From: JAJEFO01 sp009843725
GTDB lineage: Bacteria; Pseudomonadota; Alphaproteobacteria; Rhodobacterales; Rhodobacteraceae
NCBI GenBank assembly: GCA_965243215.1
Contig: CBDEUJ010000005.1
Span: 1,488,001-1,552,000, forward strand
DNA length: 64,000 bases
Reading direction: 5' to 3'
Under the pieces are notes generated by a model that was not told the origin of the DNA, searched no databases, and saw only the letters and a list, made by a program, of their open reading frames with translations. Shown here piece after piece: positions 23,997 through 33,063 of the stretch. Positions within the stretch are counted from its first letter, which is position 1; every line of letters begins with the position of its first letter. A program made the translations under genes and the position numbers.

Positions 23997-25438
23997 CAGT
24001 TACGTTCAATACCGTGATCGGCGCCCTGCGAGACATGGCGAATTCCGGCGAATTGTCGCTGCCGTACGGCGTGACGCCGTTAGATGCCGAGTGGGTGGAT
24101 CGAGATGAAGCTTATCCTGGCACGCGGTGGAGGACGTTGCGATGGAACCCTCCGGCTGGCGCGGGCGATCACCTTACGAAGCCCGACGCTGACGCAAGCC
24201 CCAAGCCTACGTGGAAGGACGTATTTGACCGAGCGGTGCTCCTAAAACTTCGGACTCGGATGTCAGAGCTTTCGTACGTGTGGGACACTGGCACTGATCG
24301 GGCGCGCAGCGCAGCTGCAAGGCGAGTGCCGCCGAGTGCGCGCGACTCCGAAATTTACGTTGGTGACGGGATCAACCACATGACGGGCATTGTGCACATG
24401 CTGTCGGACGCGACAAAGGCCGGTTTGGGGATTCCCCCGATGCGGCTGCGCACGACGGACCAGCACACTGTCGAGCTGTTCACGTCTGACGAGGCGGCGG
24501 CTCTGTTGCGGCAAATGAGCCGCGCGACCAACGCTGTCGAGTCCGCCCACGCTGAACTTTCGAACGAAGTTCACAATCTGACGAGAATTGCGAACGACGA
24601 AACCGTTTTGCTTCGCGATCGGACCGCAGCAGCGGACAAGGTCTCGGATCTGGTGTTGAACTACACGGACCGGCTGTCTGAAAAGGCAGCGACGCACGAT
24701 CCCGACGCTCTTCCTGAGGACCTTCCCAGGCTCCGCAAAGTGCTCATTGAGCGGTTGGAGGCTGTGGCGACACTTGCGCAGAAGCGCCTCAAGGGCGCGC
24801 TGTCGCAACAGGCGATAGACAATTGGGCGGCTTGCGTCGAGATCGACAAAGCGTTGCAGGAGATCGCGCTTGAGTGCGCGGTCGGTGCGCAGAACATCGC
24901 GAACGCCGAGCACAAAGTCTGGAAGCGCGTGTCCGGAACGTGGGAGAATGCCCGGCCGAGAGTCGGCGCCGTGACCCACGAAGGTGAAGGCGCTCCAGGC
25001 AATTCCTTGGGTTTGGACGGCGACACTTACCGCGACACCGCGTCCGGTTCAGACAACGCCACGGAGGCCTTTGACACGGCCGTGGACGCGATCAGGGCCG
25101 TCACGCCAGTTAACGTGCCCGTCTTTAGCCACAACATCTCTGGGCGGCGCGTGACGGTCAGCGCCAAGAACCCCGCATCGGAACCGCCGATCAGGGGACC
25201 GGTTTCGCAATTGTCGAGCAGCGTTGCTTCAACTGACGGGTCGATTATCACGGGCAAGATTGTCGCCAGCGCGACCCTGCCTCAGAAGGATAGCGACCCG
25301 CACGAGTCTCACTTTGACTTTGCAGCCGGTTATGCCGGCAAGATCCGAATCGAAATCGAGGTGCGCAACGTGTGCGGACCGGCGATTTATCAGCTGGGCC
25401 TAGACGTGACGGACGCAGGGCCGATCAAGGTGCTGTAA
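23993..25438 (+). CDS. Phage hypothetical protein after tail tip (about 481 aa)
   Basis: ATG 23993 overlaps the TipJ stop as ATGA; a GTG at 23957 would add 12 residues and is an alternative. The protein is helical in the middle (about 155-300, with AELSNEVHNLTRIANDETVL) and beta-rich at the end (HFDFAAGYAGKIRIEIEVRN). No family was recognised. Its base composition is clearly lower in G+C than the upstream structural genes. Position suggests a tail-tip accessory or a moron. Confidence 0.55.
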   Translation: MTVTFNTVIGALRDMANSGELSLPYGVTPLDAEWVDRDEAYPGTRWRTLRWNPPAGAGDHLTKPDADASPKPTWKDVFDRAVLLKLRTRMSELSYVWDTGTDRARSAAARRVPPSARDSEIYVGDGINHMTGIVHMLSDATKAGLGIPPMRLRTTDQHTVELFTSDEAAALLRQMSRATNAVESAHAELSNEVHNLTRIANDETVLLRDRTAAADKVSDLVLNYTDRLSEKAATHDPDALPEDLPRLRKVLIERLEAVATLAQKRLKGALSQQAIDNWAACVEIDKALQEIALECAVGAQNIANAEHKVWKRVSGTWENARPRVGAVTHEGEGAPGNSLGLDGDTYRDTASGSDNATEAFDTAVDAIRAVTPVNVPVFSHNISGRRVTVSAKNPASEPPIRGPVSQLSSSVASTDGSIITGKIVASATLPQKDSDPHESHFDFAAGYAGKIRIEIEVRNVCGPAIYQLGLDVTDAGPIKVL

Positions 25439-25452
25439 CTGGGCATGGCACC

Positions 25453-25469
25453 TTCGCCTGAAAGGCGAA
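25453..25469 (+). terminator. Weak hairpin after the late operon
   Basis: TTCGCC (25453-25458) and GGCGAA (25464-25469) pair around a 5-nt loop. No T-run follows, so terminator function is doubtful. Confidence 0.25.
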
Positions 25470-25517
25470 CGGCGTCGGGGCTTGCGGCGGGAGCAAAGGG
25501 CGGGTAGAAATTTTTGA

Positions 25518-26338
25518 ATGCTGCCCACGTTTGTTATCTCCCTTTCGGACTCGACCGACCGGCGAAATCTGATTTGGCGACGCTTGTCCGATTTGAGAAT
25601 TTCATTTGAGTGGGTCGACGCGGTCGATGGCCGACACGGACTGGCTGCTGAATTCGAGCCTATGATTGATCGCGTGAACGGCGTGGACCTTGGCGGATTG
25701 CCGTTGCTCGATGTCGAATTTGCGTGCGCGCTTTCACACATCAAGGCGTTGCAAATGGTGATTGACCGGGATCTCGATTATGCGCTCGTCATGGAGGACG
25801 ACGCGATCCCTGATCCCAGGCTGCCGAAGTACCTTGCGGGCAGGCACTTTGTTGGTGCTGAGCTGACGTCGCTGAACTACGGAAGAGCGTGGGTGCGAAG
25901 GGGGGGGCAAAGGAGACGATCGATGGCCACCGGTCTTACGTGGTGGTGCCAGACGTCTATTTGACGAGCACCGCTGGCTACATCGTCTCCCGAGTGGCTG
26001 CCCGATACATCGTCAAGACTGCGATGCCCGTTGCCAGCACTGCTGATTGGCCGGCCTGCACGGAATGGTTCAAAATGCAACGGCGATGGAGGGTGGTGTA
26101 TCCACGGCTGGTGCATCACGCGCCGCGAGAGACCGACCCGACGACGTCGATCATCTATCAACATGGCAAGGCTGCCAAGAAGAGGCAGGTGCGGCGGATT
26201 TTGGGCGTGCGCATGCCTCGATCAGGGGTGACGGTGAGGACGTGGGGTCGCGGTGTTTTTGGCCCGCTTATGGGGCTGAAGCGGATCAAACGAGCCGGGC
26301 CGGCAGACGTCCCAACTTTTGACGACAACAGGCGTTAA
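25518..26338 (+). pseudogene. GT25-family glycosyltransferase, frame broken at a G8 tract (phase-variable candidate)
   Basis: The first frame (25518-25964) starts LPTFVISLSDSTDRR and includes EWVDAVDGR, FACALSHIKALQMV and ALVMEDDAIPDP, the nucleotide-sugar and DxD features of GT25 lipooligosaccharide transferases. The second frame (to 26338) continues at once with SYVVVPDVYLTSTAGYIVSR and the C-terminal region. The break falls on eight G residues at 25900-25907. One extra G or two fewer would restore a product of about 273 residues. This is either a phase-variation OFF state, a -1 slip, or an assembly error. A phage-borne enzyme of this kind would modify host surface glycans. Confidence 0.7.
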
Positions 26339-26350
26339 ACGACCGTTTAA
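26335..26350. repeat. Inverted repeat at the end of the last phage gene
   Basis: TTAAACG, a 2-nt centre AC, and CGTTTAA form a short palindrome over the glycosyltransferase stop codon. It may be a weak terminator or part of the phage end. Confidence 0.35.
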
Positions 26351-26352
26351 GG

Positions 26353-26474
26353 TGAGTCCAACGTTTCGACTCGGTGAATCGTTTCGATGGACTCAAGTCG
26401 CGCTATGTGCTCGCTCTGTTCCGTTTTGAGTCCAACGTTTCGATTCGCGAGTCCAATCATTTCGACTCGCTACA
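26353..26474 (+). repeat. Prophage right end with transposase-site-like repeats
   Basis: Four copies of a ~21-bp motif, consensus TGAGTCCAACGTTTCGAYTCG, lie at about 26353-26373, 26374-26395 (inverted), 26427-26447 and 26448-26469. The last two are adjacent direct repeats, and the sequence then ends GCTACA. Mu-type phages end in ...ACA with several transposase sites inside each end, so the boundary is placed at 26474. The matching left end is outside the window. Confidence 0.65.
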
Positions 26475-27001
26475 CAGGCCATGCATCCGAATGTCAGCGC
26501 TTCCGGATGATCACGCGCCACCGTGCCGTTGAGCTCGCGGCAGAGGTCTGCAACCAATCACGGCGGAACGGGATGAGCGTCCTTCAGCGGCGCCAGGTCT
26601 GCCGTCCGGTCGACAAACCGGCCGGACCGCCTTGCGGCCAGAGCGTCAGGCTCCCCGGATTCAATTCTTCCCGGGGCTGCCCCGGCAAGCCGCGACGAAC
26701 CAGGTTCCGCGATGTCCGAAACGCCAGGGAACTGGCGCACCTCAGCAACAGCTTCGACCTGCCAACCCCGACCTTCACCTTGCACCGCAAGTCCAGATGG
26801 CAGGTGCAGCCCCAGTTTCTCCCTGCCACCTCGATCTGGGCAGTTCCGCACTTCGGCGCGGCAACGGCAAGCGGCCGCGCTCTCGCCTCCAGCCCGGGCA
26901 TCAATGTCCGCAAGACGGAATCGCCGGGCAAGCCCTGCCGTGCTCACGGCCTTGCAGGTCACGCAGGCCCGCCCGCAGCGCCGCAACCCTGAATCGCAGG
27001 A
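26475..27001. other. Host intergenic region next to the prophage
   Basis: No convincing gene is seen. Frames are open on both strands because of high G+C, but none has a good ribosome binding site or family pattern. CAGGC (26475-26479) would be the 5-bp target duplication to look for at the left end. Confidence 0.5.
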
Positions 27002-27047
27002 TTGACGAACCAGTTGCTTTGTGTTATTGGTTTGATCAATTGATCGA
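27002..27047 (+). promoter_or_regulatory. Promoter and RutR-box-like operator of the catabolic operon
   Basis: TTGACG (27002-27007) and TATTGG (27025-27030) are separated by 17 bp. Immediately downstream, TTGATCAATTGATCGA (27032-27047) resembles the RutR consensus TTGACCANNTGGTCAA, with 11 of 14 fixed positions matching. It includes the perfect palindrome GATCAATTGATC. A RutR-like regulator is encoded at the far end of the operon. Binding is inferred. Confidence 0.55.
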
Positions 27048-27093
27048 CATTCTGCCAGGCGGCGGGATGCAGCAGTTCAAGGACCAATAGGGC

Positions 27094-29469
27094 ATGCTGT
27101 CTCGACAAGAGCTGAAGCTGATTCAGGACCGGTTGCTCTGGCTTTCTTGCTGGATGATCCACAACGCAAACCACCTGCGAAACAGGACTGACGGGCTGAA
27201 GGTCGGCGGCCACCAGGCCAGCTGCGCCTCGATGGCGACCATCATGGCCGCGCTCTACGGCCATGCGCTTCGCCCGCAGGACAGGGTGGCGGTCAAGCCG
27301 CATGCAGGACCCTTGTTCCATGCACTGCAATACCTGGCCGGCAACCAGACGCTGGAGAAGATCCGGAACTTTCGCGGATACGGCGGCGTGCAGAGCTATC
27401 CCAGCCGCACGAAGGACAGCGCCGACGTGGACTTCTCGACGGGATCGGTCGGCCTTGGCGTGGCGATCACGGCGTTTGCCAGCCTCGTTCAGGACTATGT
27501 CGGGGCGCGCGGCTGGGGACAGGTTCCCGAAGGCCGCATGGTCGCCCTCGTTGGCGATGCCGAACTGGATGAAGGCAATGTCCATGAATGCCTGCAAGAG
27601 GGCTGGAAGCACGACCTCAGGAACTGCTGGTGGATCATCGACTACAACCGCCAAAGCCTCGACGGCGTGGTGCACGAGGGCCTCCACAAGCGGATCGAGG
27701 GCGTGTTCGAGGCCTGCCGATGGAACGTCGTGCGGCTGAAGAACGGCGCCTTGCAGCGGTCGGCCTTTGCCGAACCGGGCGGCACGGCGCTCAGCGGCTG
27801 GATCGACGGCTGCCCGAACCAGCTCTATTCCGCGCTCACCTATGTCGGCGGCGCGGCCTGGCGGGAACGGCTGACGAGCGAGATCGGTCACCGTAGCGGC
27901 GTTCCGGAACTGCTCGCGCGCCGCACGGACCGGCAGCTGGCCAAGCTCATGGAGAATCTCGGCGGCCACTGCATCGAGACGCTTTGCGACGCGTTCGACG
28001 CGGCGGCCTTGCACGACCGCCCCACCGTGTTCATCGCCTACACCGTCAAGGGGTGGAACACGCCCCTGGCCGGCCACAAGGACAACCACGCCGGGCTGAT
28101 GACCGTTCGGCAAATGGCGGAACTGCGCTCCCGGCTGAACGTGCGCGAGGGCCACGAATGGGACAGGGCCGAGGGGACGGGGATCGAAGACGCGGAGCTG
28201 GATGCGCTCATGCGGCGCATTCCGTTCTTCTCGAAGGGCACGCGCCGCATGAGCGCGCCGTCCATCCCGGTGCCTTCCATAGCAGCCCCGGACGACCGTG
28301 AGATCTCGACCCAGACGGCATTCGGCAAGCTGCTCGACGCGCTGGCAAAGTCCGATCTCGCGCTGGCCGACCGGATCTTGACCGCCTCGCCAGACGTCAC
28401 CGTGTCGACCAGCCTCGGCCCGTGGGTCAATCGGCGCGGGCTCTTTGCGACGACGAGACTGCCAGACACGTTCCGCGAGGAGAAGGTGATCTCGACCCAG
28501 AAGTGGCAGTTCCTGCCGGAGGGCCAGCATTTCGAGCTCGGCATCGCGGAAATGAACCTGATGCTCGTGCTCGCCGCCGCCGGTCTCAGCCACAGCCTGT
28601 TCGGCGAACGGCTGCTGCCGGTCGGAACCGTCTACGACCCCTTCGTGACACGCGGGCTCGATGCGCTGAACTACGCGTGCTACCAGGACGCGCGATTCCT
28701 GCTGGCGGGGACGCCCTCGGGCGTGTCGCTCGCCCCGGAAGGCGGCGCGCACCAGTCCATCGCGACGCCGCTTGTCGGCATGTCGCAGGACGGGCTTGCA
28801 AGCTTCGAACCGGCCTTCGCCGACGAACTCGCCTGCATCATGGAATGGGCCTTCGACTACATGCAGCGCGACGGCACCAAGGCCGACGCGGCCGACTGGA
28901 AGCGCGACGCGGGCGGCGGGTCGGTCTACCTGCGCCTGTCGACCAGGCCGCTCGAGCAGCCCCGGCGCGAGCTCGACTCGATTCGGCAAGGCGTGATCGA
29001 AGGCGCCTACTGGCTGCGCGAGCCGGGACCGAACTGCGACCTCGTGCTGGCCTACCAGGGCGCGGTCGCGTCCGAGGCGCTGGCCGCTGCAGGCGCGCTC
29101 GCGGAGGGGCGGCGCGACGCAGGCATCCTGGCGGTGACCTCCGCCGACCGGCTGAACGCCGGTTGGCAGGCGGCGCAGGCCGCGCGCATCAACGGCCGCG
29201 CCTGCCAGAGCCCGGTCGAGGCGCTGCTGGAACCGCTGCCGCGCGACTGCCTCCTGGTCACCGTGATCGACGGCCACCCGGCCACGCTTTCCTGGCTCGG
29301 CTCGGTGCGCGGGCACCGGGTTGCGGGACTCGGGGTCGAGCATTTCGGCCAGGCCGGAAGCGTCGCGGACCTCTACCGCCATTTCGGCATCGACCGGAAC
29401 TCGATCCTGACCGTGATCGAGAGCCTCTCTCCCGGACGCCCGCTGCGAGCGGTCGGAGGGCTGGCATGA
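27094..29469 (+). CDS. AceE-like thiamine-diphosphate-dependent enzyme (transketolase/E1 type)
   Basis: The 791-residue protein aligns in layout with homodimeric pyruvate dehydrogenase E1 (AceE). The N-terminal part has LKVGGHQASCASMATIMAAL; the ThDP motif runs from VGDAELDEGN (Gly about 154) to IIDYNRQSLDG (Asn about 185). The second domain has FELGIAEMNLMLVLAAAG and PEGGAHQSIATPLVG. It is about 100 residues shorter than AceE, and no E2 or E3 gene is nearby, so it probably acts on another 2-oxo acid or as a stand-alone ligase/decarboxylase. It is the first gene of an operon with ring-opening hydrolases. Confidence 0.75.
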   Translation: MLSRQELKLIQDRLLWLSCWMIHNANHLRNRTDGLKVGGHQASCASMATIMAALYGHALRPQDRVAVKPHAGPLFHALQYLAGNQTLEKIRNFRGYGGVQSYPSRTKDSADVDFSTGSVGLGVAITAFASLVQDYVGARGWGQVPEGRMVALVGDAELDEGNVHECLQEGWKHDLRNCWWIIDYNRQSLDGVVHEGLHKRIEGVFEACRWNVVRLKNGALQRSAFAEPGGTALSGWIDGCPNQLYSALTYVGGAAWRERLTSEIGHRSGVPELLARRTDRQLAKLMENLGGHCIETLCDAFDAAALHDRPTVFIAYTVKGWNTPLAGHKDNHAGLMTVRQMAELRSRLNVREGHEWDRAEGTGIEDAELDALMRRIPFFSKGTRRMSAPSIPVPSIAAPDDREISTQTAFGKLLDALAKSDLALADRILTASPDVTVSTSLGPWVNRRGLFATTRLPDTFREEKVISTQKWQFLPEGQHFELGIAEMNLMLVLAAAGLSHSLFGERLLPVGTVYDPFVTRGLDALNYACYQDARFLLAGTPSGVSLAPEGGAHQSIATPLVGMSQDGLASFEPAFADELACIMEWAFDYMQRDGTKADAADWKRDAGGGSVYLRLSTRPLEQPRRELDSIRQGVIEGAYWLREPGPNCDLVLAYQGAVASEALAAAGALAEGRRDAGILAVTSADRLNAGWQAAQAARINGRACQSPVEALLEPLPRDCLLVTVIDGHPATLSWLGSVRGHRVAGLGVEHFGQAGSVADLYRHFGIDRNSILTVIESLSPGRPLRAVGGLA

Positions 29470-30281
29470 TGCACCGGTCCTGGGCCGACTTCACGGCACG
29501 CGACTTCGCCGCGCTCGAGCGCGAGAGCGTCGTGGCCGTGCTCCCGATCGGCGCGACCGAGCAGCACGGGCCGCATCTGCCGCTTTCCGTTGACCGGGCG
29601 ATACTTGACGGGATCATTGCGGCCGCCGTGCCGCAGATCCCCGACGACGTGCCGGCCCTCTTCCTCCCGACCATGCCCGTGGGCAAGTCCAACGAGCACG
29701 GCGCATGGGCCGGCACGCTGACTCTTTCCGCGCAGACATTCATCTCCCTGTTGATGGAGATCGGCGGCTCCGTCGCAGCTGCCGGCGTGAGGAAGCTGGT
29801 GATCCTGAACTCCCATGGCGGCCAGGTCGCGCCGATGGACATCGTGGCGCGCGACCTTCGCGTCAGGCACCGAATGCTGACCCTTGCCGCGAGCTGGTTC
29901 GCGCAAGGCGTGCCAGACGGGCTTTTTCCCGAAGACGAGCGGCGCTTCGACATTCACGCAGGCGACATGGAAACGAGCGTGATGCTTGCCCTGCATGGCG
30001 AGCTCGTCCGGATGGAGCATGCGCGCGATTTCCGGCCCGCCATGGCCGACATCGATCAAGCCTGCAGCCATGTCGGCCTTTCGCCTGCCGGGAAGCTCGG
30101 CTGGATGGCGCAGGACATGAATGCTGCCGGCGCCTGCGGCAACGCGGCGGCGGCCACGGCGGAGAAAGGCCGCGCAGTGATTGAACATGCAGCACGGGAG
30201 CTGGTTTCGCTGCTGGGGGAGGTTCACCGCACGCCGCTGTCGATTCTCGACACCGTCGCAGACCCGGATGCCTTCGCATGA
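29466..30281 (+). CDS. Creatininase-family amidohydrolase
   Basis: The 271-residue protein starts in an ATGA overlap with the E1-like gene. Metal-binding features of the family are present: LPIGATEQHGPHLPLSVD (Glu, His, Asp), NEHGAWAGTLTLS, ILNSHGGQVAPMD and 'DIHAGDMETSVML'. Members hydrolyse cyclic or linear amides such as creatinine or formamidopyrimidines. The substrate is not known, but the neighbouring cytosine-deaminase-like gene points to an N-heterocycle pathway. Confidence 0.85.
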   Translation: MMHRSWADFTARDFAALERESVVAVLPIGATEQHGPHLPLSVDRAILDGIIAAAVPQIPDDVPALFLPTMPVGKSNEHGAWAGTLTLSAQTFISLLMEIGGSVAAAGVRKLVILNSHGGQVAPMDIVARDLRVRHRMLTLAASWFAQGVPDGLFPEDERRFDIHAGDMETSVMLALHGELVRMEHARDFRPAMADIDQACSHVGLSPAGKLGWMAQDMNAAGACGNAAAATAEKGRAVIEHAARELVSLLGEVHRTPLSILDTVADPDAFA

Positions 30282-31051
30282 GCGGCGATCCGATCATCAC
30301 GATGGACCGCGTGTCCAAGGAATTCGGAGACGTGCTGGCGGTCGACGACATGAGCATGAGCATCCGCGAGGGCGAATTCGTCACCCTGCTCGGTCCGTCC
30401 GGCTGCGGAAAGTCCACCGCATTGAAAATGGTCGCCGGTTTCCTGCCGCTGACGGCCGGAGAGATCAGGATCACGCCGCCGAAAGGCGATGCCGAGCACG
30501 ATCTCGGCTTCGTGTTCCAGGAGCCCACGCTGATGCCCTGGGCATCCGTCTTCGACAATGTCTACCTGCCGCTCCAGCTTGCCGGCGTCAGGCGCGGCGA
30601 CGGCGAGTCCCGGGTGCGCGAGGCGTTGAAGGAGGTCGGCCTTTCGCGCTTTGCGCGTTCCTATCCGCGCCAGTTGTCGGGGGGCATGAAGATGCGGGTG
30701 TCGATCGCCCGCGCCTTGGTCACCCGGCCACGAATCCTCCTGATGGACGAGCCCTTTGCCGCGCTCGACGAGATGACCCGCTCCAAGCTCAACAACGACC
30801 TGATCCAGCTGGCGGACTTCCATGGCCTGACCGTGGTCTTCGTCACGCACTCGGTCTTCGAGAGCGTCTATCTCTCCACCCGCGTCATCGTCATGGCCGC
30901 GCGACCCGGGCGGCTGGCGGCGGACATGCGCCTGGATGCCCCCTGGCCGCGCGGCGAAGACTACCGCACGTCGCCAGAGTTCACGGCCGAGGCCCGGCGA
31001 ATATCGGAAACCCTGAAAGGCACGCTTCATGTCGACGAAATCGACCACTGA
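30278..31051 (+). CDS. ABC transporter ATP-binding protein
   Basis: The 257-residue protein starts in an ATGA overlap. It has Walker A GPSGCGKST (about 39-47), Q-loop 'LGFVFQEPTLMPW', signature LSGGMKMR, Walker B ILLMDEPFAALD and the His switch VFVTHS. The type is that of the nitrate/taurine/pyrimidine (TauB/SsuB/ThiZ) subfamily. It energises the permease encoded next. Confidence 0.9.
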   Translation: MSGDPIITMDRVSKEFGDVLAVDDMSMSIREGEFVTLLGPSGCGKSTALKMVAGFLPLTAGEIRITPPKGDAEHDLGFVFQEPTLMPWASVFDNVYLPLQLAGVRRGDGESRVREALKEVGLSRFARSYPRQLSGGMKMRVSIARALVTRPRILLMDEPFAALDEMTRSKLNNDLIQLADFHGLTVVFVTHSVFESVYLSTRVIVMAARPGRLAADMRLDAPWPRGEDYRTSPEFTAEARRISETLKGTLHVDEIDH

Positions 31052-31901
31052 CCAGGCTCCAAGAATGCAAGACGGCGCTGGCGCCCCCATCAACGTCGGG
31101 CATCTGCGCCGCGCGAGGCGCGAACGGATCCTGAGCTGGGTCATGCCAATCGTGCTGCTGACCGTTGCGGTCTGCCTCTGGGAGTTCCTGGTCCGGTATC
31201 ACGAGATTCCCAAATACCTGATTCCGGCCCCGAGCCTGATTGCCGAGACCCTGGTGAGGGATTTCCCTTCGCTCATGGCGTCATCGTGGTTCACGGTGAA
31301 GCTTACCTTTCTCTCGCTCGCGCTTGCGATCGTCGGCGGCGTTCTGCTGGGCGCGCTGTTCGCCCTGTCGCGACCGGTGGAACTGAGCCTCTTCCCGTTT
31401 GCCGTGATCCTTCAGGTCACGCCGGTTGTGGCGATTGCGCCGCTCATTCTCATCTACGTGGACAGCACATTTGCCGCGCTCCTGATTTGTGCCTGGATCG
31501 TCGCATTCTTTCCGATCCTGACGAACACGGTGGTCGGCCTTCGGTCCGCCGATCACAACCTGCGCGACCTATTCACGATGTACAGGGCAACGCCGTGGCA
31601 GAGGCTGCGCTACCTCCTGGCTCCGTCCGCCCTGCCCTACTTCATGGCCGCGCTTCGCGTCGCCGGCGGACTGGCACTGATCGGCGCGGTGGTGGCGGAA
31701 TTCGTCGCCGGGACGGCAGGCCAGCACACCGGGCTCGCCAGCCGGATCATCGAGAGCTCGTTTCGGAGCGAAATCCCCCGGATGTTCGCCGCGCTGTTCC
31801 TGGTGTCCCTGCTGGGCATCGTGATCTTCATCCTGACCAGCTGGGCCTCGCACCGGGTTCTGGGTCACTGGCACGAAAGCGAGATCCGCGGTGAGCACTG
31901 A
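31029..31901 (+). CDS. ABC transporter permease
   Basis: The 290-residue protein overlaps the ATPase gene by 23 nt. About six membrane helices are seen, starting at about residue 35 (WVMPIVLLTVAVCLWEFLV). The cytoplasmic EAA-like loop lies around 'LRDLFTMYRATPWQRLRYLL'. This is the usual single-permease arrangement for TauC/SsuC/ThiX-type importers. The binding protein is encoded three genes downstream. Confidence 0.9.
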   Translation: MSTKSTTDQAPRMQDGAGAPINVGHLRRARRERILSWVMPIVLLTVAVCLWEFLVRYHEIPKYLIPAPSLIAETLVRDFPSLMASSWFTVKLTFLSLALAIVGGVLLGALFALSRPVELSLFPFAVILQVTPVVAIAPLILIYVDSTFAALLICAWIVAFFPILTNTVVGLRSADHNLRDLFTMYRATPWQRLRYLLAPSALPYFMAALRVAGGLALIGAVVAEFVAGTAGQHTGLASRIIESSFRSEIPRMFAALFLVSLLGIVIFILTSWASHRVLGHWHESEIRGEH

Positions 31902-33063
31902 GTTCAGCCACGTTCTCCTGAACGGCCGGACGGTTGCGCTCGGCCTGCGGCAGGGCCGCATCGCCACGATCGAGCCGCGACAGGAACCGGCGCGCCACGT
32001 GGCCATCCCGCTGCCCGTGGACCCGCATGTGCACCTCGACAAGACCTTCACCGCCGGGCGCTGCAGGTCAGCGAGGCCCGGCCTCTTTGGCGCAATTGAC
32101 GCAATGGAAACGGATCTCGCGAACTGGAGCGAAGAGGATCTGCGCTCCCGCATGGGCCGGGCGCTGAAGGAAGCCAGCGACAACGGAATATGCGCGCTTC
32201 GCAGCCACGTGGACTGGCCCGAGCCGAAGGCGCCGCTGGCATGGCACGTGCTCGGCGAGATGGCCCAGGACTGGCGAAGCCGCGTTCGCGTGCAGCGGGC
32301 CTCGCTGACACCGCTCGATCTCTTGGGCGATCCGGATCACGGGCCGGGCATCGCCAAACGCGTTGCCGACGACGGCGAGGTCCTGGGCTGCTTCGTCTAT
32401 CGCAATTCCAGGATCGACGAGTGGCTGGAACGGGTGTTCGCGCTGGCCTCAAGACATGGCCTGCGTCTCGACTTTCACGTCGATGAAGGGCTGGAGTCGG
32501 AGGCGGACGCCTTTGACCGCATCGTGGCCCTGACCGCAGGGCACCGCCTTGCGGGGCGGGTCCTTTGCAGCCATGCCTGCTCGCTGTCGATCCGGCCCGA
32601 ACGGGAGGTCGCACGCACGGCAGCCGCAGCCGCGGAAGCCGGTGTCGCGCTGGCGGTTCTGCCGACCGTCAATCTCTGGCTGCAGGACAGCTCCCGCAAC
32701 CGGACCCCGAGGCTGCGCGGACTTGCACCCGTGCACGAGATGCGCGCCGCCGGGGTTTCCGTCCTGTTCGGATCGGACAACGTCGCCGACCCGTTCTATC
32801 CTTTTGGCAGCTACGACGCGATCGAGGTGCTGCGGCTGGCGTCGGTGTCGGCGCAGTTCGATCCGGCGGAATGGCTGGATGCGATAACCACGGGACCCGG
32901 CGAGGCGCTGGGGCTGGACCGGCCGCCGCTCGCGGTCGGCGCCCCGGCAGATTTCCTGCTGATTGAAGGACACGACTGGAACGAGGCGCTGCGCAGCCCG
33001 CGTGCCCGCCGGCTGGTCGTGCGGACTGGCGAGATCGGGCAAGACGCCAGGGCGGCAGCATGA
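31891..33063 (+). CDS. Cytosine deaminase-like amidohydrolase
   Basis: The 390-residue protein overlaps the permease gene by 11 nt. Metal ligands of the CodA-type amidohydrolase fold are visible: HVHLDK (His 46 and 48), FHVDE (His about 196), SHAC (His about 228) and FGSDNV (Asp about 296). Residues following HVDE (GLES) and the 'LPTVNLWLQD' segment agree with cytosine/isoguanine/N-isopropylammelide deaminase relatives. It probably deaminates or opens a pyrimidine- or triazine-like ring. Confidence 0.8.
   Translation: MSTEFSHVLLNGRTVALGLRQGRIATIEPRQEPARHVAIPLPVDPHVHLDKTFTAGRCRSARPGLFGAIDAMETDLANWSEEDLRSRMGRALKEASDNGICALRSHVDWPEPKAPLAWHVLGEMAQDWRSRVRVQRASLTPLDLLGDPDHGPGIAKRVADDGEVLGCFVYRNSRIDEWLERVFALASRHGLRLDFHVDEGLESEADAFDRIVALTAGHRLAGRVLCSHACSLSIRPEREVARTAAAAAEAGVALAVLPTVNLWLQDSSRNRTPRLRGLAPVHEMRAAGVSVLFGSDNVADPFYPFGSYDAIEVLRLASVSAQFDPAEWLDAITTGPGEALGLDRPPLAVGAPADFLLIEGHDWNEALRSPRARRLVVRTGEIGQDARAAA

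Larger units (their letters stand above)
1..26474 (+). mobile_element. Mu-like (transposable) prophage, right-hand part
   Basis: Every gene here reads on the + strand, most with ATGA-type stop/start overlaps, and the order regulators, GemA, Mor-like activator, head, tail, tail tip is that of transposable phages. Head proteins are Mu-type; the tube, chaperone frameshift, long tape measure and TipJ-type tip indicate a non-contractile siphovirus tail, as in the B3/D3112 group. The right boundary is placed at TACA (26471-26474) after a cluster of repeats resembling transposase binding sites. The left end, transposase A/B, terminase, portal and lysis genes are not present. Whether the prophage is complete cannot be judged from this window. 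Confidence 0.85.

Noticed and set aside
26558..26986. Minus-strand 142-codon frame beside the prophage end
   Set aside because: There is no family pattern and it overlaps equally long frames on the other strand; no start signal.
27094..29469. Annotation as pyruvate dehydrogenase E1 (aceE)
   Set aside because: It is shorter than AceE, has no E2/E3 genes nearby and lies in an N-heterocycle-type operon, so a general name is safer.
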